DNA of 12,141 nucleotides. Origin: Larix sibirica (lineage: Eukaryota > Streptophyta > Pinopsida > Pinales > Pinaceae). Both the position numbers and the translations under genes were made by a program. Shown here in pieces: positions 8,085-12,141 of the stretch. Each line of letters opens with the position of its first letter. Positions within the stretch are counted from its first letter, which is position 1. Location: the NCBI GenBank assembly GCA_004151065.3, contig NWUY0300035374.1, forward strand, positions 13,835 to 25,975, given 5' to 3'. Below the pieces are notes generated by a model. That model was not told the origin of the DNA. It did no database searches and saw only the letters and a list, made by a program, of their open reading frames with translations.

Positions 8085-8612
8085 GGCATGAACATAGCTC
8101 ATCATTGAAGCCTCGGCTCCATTTGTCAACCAAGAATGTCTTCAAAAGCAAGTATGTTTAAGGAGTTCATTGAGCTGGTAATTTCTGCTGGCACCATGCC
8201 ATTTCTATACATAGAGTTCTACAAGCAATCTACCCACCATATTGATTAAGGCACCAGTGATCCATCAACATTTCATGGTGGTACATCGGCTGGAACATCA
8301 CAAATCTAGAACAACCTACAACAATTGGCTGCACAACACAGGCCACCATCAACTAGAAAGGGGTGCCTTCATTGGCACATCGTTGGAAGGCACAACTATT
8401 TCTCCATTTCCAACTGAACGAGAACGATCTCAACGATCTCTTGTGCCATGATCTGGTGCCTCTACTATCAAGCGACTGCACAATTGATCAGCAATCTACA
8501 CTACTCAGGCGATCTAATCTAGTGTAGATCCTCACGTGATCAGCCTGTGCACTGCGCTGTCTTGAAGTGATCAGTGATCAGCCTGTGTGAAGCATGAAAT
8601 TCGGTGCCGTCT
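8085..8612. other. Unassigned stretch with a GATC-rich segment
   Basis: The plus strand has a short frame at 8136-8249 (37 codons) that continues in frame past stops to about 8400, but I do not recognise the product. From 8426 to 8579 there are nine GATC words (8426, 8435, 8450, 8486, 8511, 8527, 8538, 8569, 8576). GTGATCAGCCTGTG occurs twice (8536-8549 and 8574-8587). An inverted repeat with 9 bp arms, TCTACACTA / TAGTGTAGA, spans 8495-8528. The words TCGGTGCCGTC at 8601 faintly recall the tRNA-Asp-type primer site of other plant gypsy elements, but too weakly to call. Confidence 0.4.
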
Positions 8613-8770
8613 ACAATAGAAAAAAAAATAGCTTTTATCTTTCCCTCTATAACTATTTATGAATTAAACGAGTGCTCACACTTGAAATTTGCATAAACCT
8701 ACAAGGAGATAAATTGAAAATACGATAGAAAAAAAAATGGTAGTTTTTCCCTTTCCTCTAAAACTATTTA
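8613..8770. repeat. Pair of imperfect direct repeats (about 48 bp, 109 bp apart)
   Basis: 8613-8660 and 8722-8770 share the order ACRATAG, a nine-A run, AT-rich sequence, TTTCC/CCC, CTCTAWAACTATTTA. The intervening 61 bp is unrelated. This suggests a decayed tandem duplication of roughly 109 bp. Confidence 0.6.
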
Positions 8771-8854
8771 CCCTTATGGTTGACATCATCATCTTGAATC
8801 CTATTGGTTCTTATAAAGTTGATTTTGATAGTACATTTTTTGTTTTTTATGCCN

Positions 8855-8940
8855 CTAATGCACTTTTATAAAGAGGGATTAATAAAACTTGGGATAAAAT
8901 GAATAATAAGGATAATGTCTTAACATATAAGTCACTAGGG
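8855..8940. repeat. LTR block, copy B (partner at 5973-6060)
   Basis: Begins CTAATGCAC directly after the unknown base at 8854 and ends AAGTCACTAGGG. It aligns along its whole length with 5973-6060, same orientation. Confidence 0.75.
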
Positions 8941-9142
8941 TCATCTCCATTGTAAACCCCTCTTTCACTTTTCGTCTTTTGGAATCATTCCCCCCATCTC
9001 ATCTTCATCCTTATTAGTCTACAGTAATTGTGGTTTTTATATTAACATAAAATGTACATAATTCATCTTGGTCATGTTATACCTTTTTTTTCTGGATTCT
9101 AATTATTTCATTACATAATGCGGTCAAAAATAGGGTGTTGCA
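8855..9142 (-). mobile_element. Outer (U3) end of a minus-strand gypsy LTR
   Basis: The right edge ends GGGTGTTGCA at 9142, so on the element strand the LTR starts TGCAACACCC, a close match to the TGTAACACCC start common in plant gypsy LTRs. Immediately after it, at 9143, a plus-strand pol frame begins, so the edge is an insertion boundary. The inner part (8855-8940) matches the LTR block at 5973-6060. On the element strand a TATAAAAG word lies at 8863-8870. The left edge coincides with an unknown base at 8854. Together with 5075-6060 this could be one LTR of roughly 1.2 kb that is split by foreign DNA, or two partial LTRs. Confidence 0.5.
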
Positions 9143-9858
9143 AGGACTTTAGAGTTTGCATGGATGCCTTGAAGCAAAGGTTTGGTGTTGTGCTAATGCA
9201 AGAGGGTGGAGTGATAACTTATGCATCAAGTAAATTGAAGACTCATGAAGAGCTTTAACCCACACATGACTTAGAGTTGGCAGTGGTGATGTTAACGCTA
9301 AATATTTGGAAGCATTATCTTGTAGGGCGTTGCTTTGTGCTCAAATCTAATCACCAAAGCTTGAAGTATCTATTTGTGTAGAGAAATGTAAATTCCAAGA
9401 AGAGGTAATGGAGTGAATTTACGAGCGATTATGAGTTTGTGATATCTCACATCAAGGGAAAAGAGAATGTAGTGGCTAATTCCCTAAGTAAAATACTGAG
9501 AATTCTCTCCTTAGTACCCTTAAAAACCAATTTAATGGAGATAGTGTTAGGAAAAATTCTTGGAGATAGTTGGTATCTAAAGGTCACATCATTACTTAAG
9601 AGTGGGAAGCAGTCAAAACCTAACCTTGAGGGGTATCACCTAGAAGCAGATGGATTGTTGCAATTTCAAGGGAGGATGTCTGTCCGTAAGAAAGAGGGTA
9701 TTAGAAGCACTATCCTCAAGGAATCCCATAGAGTGATTTATCATGAACGTTCGAGGGTGAAGAATATATATGTAGACATTAGTAAGCTCTTATTTTGGGC
9801 AGGCAAGAATCATGACGTAGTGCAATTTGTTGATAATTGAATTGAATGTCGGCAAGTG
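9143..9858 (+). pseudogene. pol (fragment): Ty3/gypsy Pol fragment: RNase H and integrase zinc-binding domain, broken
   Basis: One frame runs without frameshift. RNase H, which removes the RNA strand during reverse transcription, shows RVCMDALKQRFGVVLMQEGG, ITYASSKLKTHEE, PTHDLELAVV, IWKHYLVGR, NHQSLKYL and the connection block YEFVISHIKGKENVVANSLS. The first catalytic Asp is kept (9163-9165), but the Asp usually found in the TDH motif is Asn (AAT, 9349-9351). The integrase HHCC finger follows: ESHRVIYHE, then RVKNIYVDISKLLFWAG and IECRQV. Its second His is Arg (CGT, 9748-9750) and its first Cys is a TGA stop (9838-9840). Other stops are TAA 9256-9258, TAG 9379-9381 and TAA 9406-9408. The fragment lies between two LTR edges, lacks RT and the integrase core, and runs opposite to the pol at 471-917. 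Confidence 0.92.
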
Positions 9859-10303
9859 TTAACACTTAAATTTTGCACACATGCAACATTTTGGCTAATA
9901 TTGCAAGAAGGCATCATCTACATAAGGCATGCATATCACTAAAGACATCCCCATCAAATCCACGGGATAATTTGATCCCTGGAATGATAAAGTCATTAAG
10001 TATGGACAATCGTGTGACTATTTGCATTGGACCCCTGCGCTACTAGTGTGACTCTTTGTTCAATGACCAGCGTGAATCCATGTGAATTTTCCTTTGAAAT
10101 CCACGTGACTATCAAAATAAAGGGACCACTTACTTTCCGCAACACATTCAATGCTCATAATGTCTCCCTTGGCTCCAAAATTTGCATTGGTCTCCTCACA
10201 TGCTTAGGAGGTTTCAATAGAACCCTTCATCTACTTGGAGAACCAGTTCACTAGCAAGTGTGGTCACATTGGGATGTCAATGCTTCTTGGCCTCCACTTT
10301 GCC

Positions 10304-10312
10304 TATAAAAGG
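10304..10312 (+). promoter_or_regulatory. TATA box (TATAAAAGG), copy 1
   Basis: Strong plant TATA match in the middle of the putative LTR. The expected transcript start is about 30 bp downstream, near 10335, inside the first copy of the 69 bp repeat. Confidence 0.55.
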
Positions 10313-10372
10313 AATCCATGGGCATGCATTCTATAGGAGAANATCTAGATGTTTCTTGGCCTCCATTTGGCC

Positions 10373-10381
10373 TATAAAAGG
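10373..10381 (+). promoter_or_regulatory. TATA box (TATAAAAGG), copy 2
   Basis: Identical to the copy 69 bp upstream. The expected start is near 10403. A transcript from copy 1 would read through this box. Confidence 0.55.
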
Positions 10382-10906
10382 AATCCATGGGCATGCATTC
10401 TATAATAGCAAATCAAGAGCAAACTTATGCTGCAAGAATTGCATTGAGATATTAACTTTCAATCCACTTCTTACCTCTAGTTGGCATGTAAAACTCCCTT
10501 GTTTTATTCCTCTAAGAAGCAAGATTTTTCTCCATTGTTCTAAGTTTCATATCTTGCATTTGTGTGTACAAAAAGGACCTCCATAAGGGATATTGTTGAC
10601 TTCCCTCTGAAGCCTTCACCTCCTAGGTGAAACCATTGTAACAAGTTTTACCATTGGGTTCATCATTTGGTTTGGCATATTGTTATTCTTTTATTTTGCT
10701 TAGTACTTGTCCTTTTTAGTTTATTTTTATTTCTTGAGTTGAATTTGATTTACCATTTGGTATATCAAATACTAATTCACAATCTACAATATTGTGTCTT
10801 TGTTGCAACCTCAAGGATATCCAAGAGTGAAGACTACTCACCCTTGTGGATACTTTTCCCTCAACAATATTTATTCCAACTCCACTTTCATTTTTGTTCA
10901 TTTCAT

Positions 10907-10916
10907 TATAAATAGG
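10907..10916 (+). promoter_or_regulatory. TATA-like TATAAATAGG, copy 1
   Basis: Exact match to a canonical plant TATA box, conserved in both copies of the 445 bp repeat. It lies downstream of the LTR edge, an unusual place for the element's own promoter, so it may be chance or an internal promoter. Confidence 0.35.
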
Positions 10917-11318
10917 TTGTCATTTGTAGATTAACTTATTTTGGGTGTCTTACACGTCTAGGAGCTTGTTGTTCATCCTCTCAACATTCAAAATTTGGAT
11001 GCTCACAGCCCAAGTTCATAAAAAATATCAGTAGCACAGCTCCCGGTGTCTCAAGCACATGATCCATCGTGGATTTTCTCTTGACAGTCACACTATAGCG
11101 TGGTATCTATGTTTTGTACTTGCATGGTAATTCCATGTGACCTTTGTGATACAATGCCTGTGTGACCATTTTTATTTCTTGATTTGAGTTTGATTTTCAA
11201 TTTTGTATATCAAATACTAATTCACATCTACAATGCTATGTCCTTTTTGCAACCTCAAGGATGTCCCAAGAGGGAAGATTACTCACCCTTGTGGCTAATT
11301 TTCCCTCAACGGTATTTA

Positions 11319-11331
11319 TGGCAACTCCACT
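11319..11331 (+). promoter_or_regulatory. Possible primer-binding site
   Basis: TGGCAACTCCACT, eight to ten bases after the CCCTCAAC edge in copy 2, resembles the TGGCGACTC type primer site seen in some plant gypsy elements. The copy 1 equivalent near 10874 reads TTCCAACTCCACT and has lost the initial TGG. I cannot assign the tRNA with confidence. Confidence 0.35.
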
Positions 11332-11351
11332 ATCATTTTTGTTCATTTCAT

Positions 11352-11361
11352 TATAAATAGG
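11352..11361 (+). promoter_or_regulatory. TATA-like TATAAATAGG, copy 2
   Basis: Same word as at 10907-10916, exactly 445 bp downstream, kept while surrounding bases changed. Confidence 0.35.
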
Positions 11362-11611
11362 TCGTTGTTTGTAAAATAAATTATTTGGGGTCTTGCAGGT
11401 CCAAGAGCTTGTTGTTCATCCTCTCAACATTTAGAATTTGGATGCTCATATCCCAAGTTCATCAAAAATATCAATAGCGTAGCTCCCAATGTCTCAGGTG
11501 CACGATCCATCGTGACTATTCTCTCGACAGTCATGCTATAGCATGGTATCTTTGTTTGGTACTCGCACGGTAATTCCATGTGACTTTTGTAATACAATGC
11601 ATGCGCAACTC

Positions 11612-12141
11612 CTTTTCTGTGACTCCAATAGCCGTGCAATTTTTCAATTTTTTTCTTTTTTATCCTAGTTTTCATCATCACCTGCATTTTCAATGGCTAC
11701 CTAATGAACAGGAAAATTAATAAACTCACATGTAATTTTTATTTTCTTTAGTAATTAAACAACTTAACTCAAGATAGGGAGTAAAAAGGTCATTTCTTAC
11801 ATGTTATTTAGGCTAAAGGCTTTGAGGTATTCAAGGGACCTCTTGGTTCTCACTAGAAGTTGAACTACATCATTCTTGCTATTTCATATAGATTGTTAGT
11901 CTAGAAAATTTGATTAAACTAGCATTAATTTTATATCTTATTGCTTATTTCTTATTTATTTGATTATATACAAGTTAGTTTAGCTCACTCATTCACACAA
12001 ACAAGGGACCTAAAGACTCCTATTACCCCAAGTATGCTCTTTGCCTTTCACTCTTAGTGGCCTTGGCAAATCAGAAAAGGGTGAAAGGTTTGAAATACCT
12101 CTCTTTACACATTTATTTCATTAAGCATTGTAGTAGTTGTT
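11612..12141. other. AT-rich stretch, nothing recognised
   Basis: No open frame with recognisable domains on either strand, only short T-rich and A-rich runs. By position it would be the internal leader of the plus-strand element whose LTR ends at 10866, with its gag expected beyond the window. ACAAGGGACCTAAAGACTCC at 11999 and CAAGGGACCTC near 11834 share a short word but no clear repeat. Confidence 0.4.

Larger units (their letters stand above)
10280..10417 (+). repeat. Tandem duplication, 69 bp unit, carrying the TATA box
   Basis: 10280-10348 and 10349-10417 abut and share TTCTTGGCCTCCA, GCCTATAAAAGGAATCCATG and GGCATGCATTCTATA almost without change. An unknown base at 10342 falls in copy 1; the matching base in copy 2 (10411) is A. 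Few differences mean a fairly recent duplication or ongoing homogenisation. Confidence 0.92.
9857..10866 (+). mobile_element. Plus-strand LTR with duplicated promoter
   Basis: The left edge TGTTAACACT at 9857 cuts off the integrase frame, and the right edge CCCTCAACA ends at 10866. The termini are inverted (TGTT...AACA) as in LTRs. Two TATAAAAGG words lie near the middle (10304 and 10373), where an LTR promoter is expected, leaving about 450 bp of U3 and 500 bp of R/U5. A primer-site-like sequence follows shortly after the right edge. No protein is encoded. The LTR assignment rests on edges, TATA position and the abrupt end of pol, not on finding a second LTR copy. Confidence 0.55.
10724..11611 (+). 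repeat. Large tandem duplication, about 445 bp unit, spanning LTR end and leader
   Basis: Copy 1 (10724-11168) and copy 2 (11169-11611) align throughout: TATATCAAATACTAATTCAC, TTGCAACCTCAAGGAT, ACTCACCCTTGTGG, TTTTCCCTCAAC, TTTTTGTTCATTTCATTATA, AGCTTGTTGTTCATCCTCTC and GGTAATTCCATGTGAC occur in the same order with scattered differences. Each copy contains the LTR right edge, a primer-site-like sequence and a TATAAATAGG word (10907-10916 and 11352-11361), plus a short palindrome (11089-11102 and 11532-11545). Many differences mean the duplication is old. Confidence 0.93.

Noticed and set aside
8242-8451. Plus-strand frame of 69 codons, and a second frame from 8136 with stops
   Set aside because: Neither product is recognised, and the stretch has repeats and stops. 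Kept only as an unassigned region.
8601-8618. Possible tRNA-Asp-type primer-binding site (TCGGTGCCGTC)
   Set aside because: Only about eight of the first ten bases fit, the following GGGGA part is missing, and no LTR edge is visible next to it.
10260-10586. Plus-strand open frame of 108 codons
   Set aside because: It is produced by the 69 bp tandem repeat (the same peptide appears twice) inside the LTR promoter region, and it contains an unknown base.
11424-11693. Minus-strand open frame of 89 codons
   Set aside because: The first part is a Lys-rich run from a poly-T stretch, and the rest lies antisense to the 445 bp repeat. Copy 1 of that repeat does not keep the frame recognisably.

Overview
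This window looks like intergenic DNA from a seed plant with a large, repeat-rich genome. A conifer or similar gymnosperm would fit, but nothing here proves the lineage. I find no intact host gene, no structural RNA gene and no bacterial-type feature. What can be recognised is broken retrotransposon sequence: a DUF4283 reading frame, Ty3/gypsy gag, protease, reverse transcriptase, RNase H and integrase fragments, LTR edges and tRNA primer-binding sites. Base composition is AT-rich, and premature stops and frameshifts run throughout.

Layout. Positions 1-468 (minus) hold a DUF4283 fragment of the kind found in plant LINE ORF1-like proteins. It meets, exactly at two unknown bases (469-470), a minus-strand gypsy gag-protease-RT pseudogene (471 to about 2765) with a degenerate initiator-Met-type primer-binding site just upstream (2816-2828). 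Positions 2831-5045 are non-coding, AT-rich LTR/leader-like DNA with a TGGCATGATG-type minisatellite and several small hairpins. A second, better preserved primer-binding site on the minus strand (5059-5071) abuts an LTR edge at 5075. That LTR can be followed to about 6060, and an 86-88 bp block of it reappears at 8855-8940 next to what looks like the outer end of the same LTR family (9142). Between them, 6061-8854 is unassigned. It includes a cluster of telo-box-like AAACCCTAG motifs arranged as inverted pairs, a minus-strand TATA box and a small open frame.

Positions 9143-9858 (plus) are a gypsy RNase H plus integrase zinc-finger fragment, cut off on both sides by LTR edges. A plus-strand LTR (9857-10866) follows. 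Its TATA region is tandemly duplicated (69 bp unit), and its 3' edge, primer-binding region and leader are duplicated again as a 445 bp tandem repeat (10724-11611). The last 530 bases show nothing I can name.

The coding fragments do not work together as a system. They are layers of nested insertions in opposite orientations, decayed in part by CAG-to-TAG changes of the kind expected from cytosine methylation. The most unusual signals are the duplicated promoter/primer-binding segments, the inverted telo-box pairs, and unknown bases that coincide with sequence joins, which could mean the assembly is chimeric.
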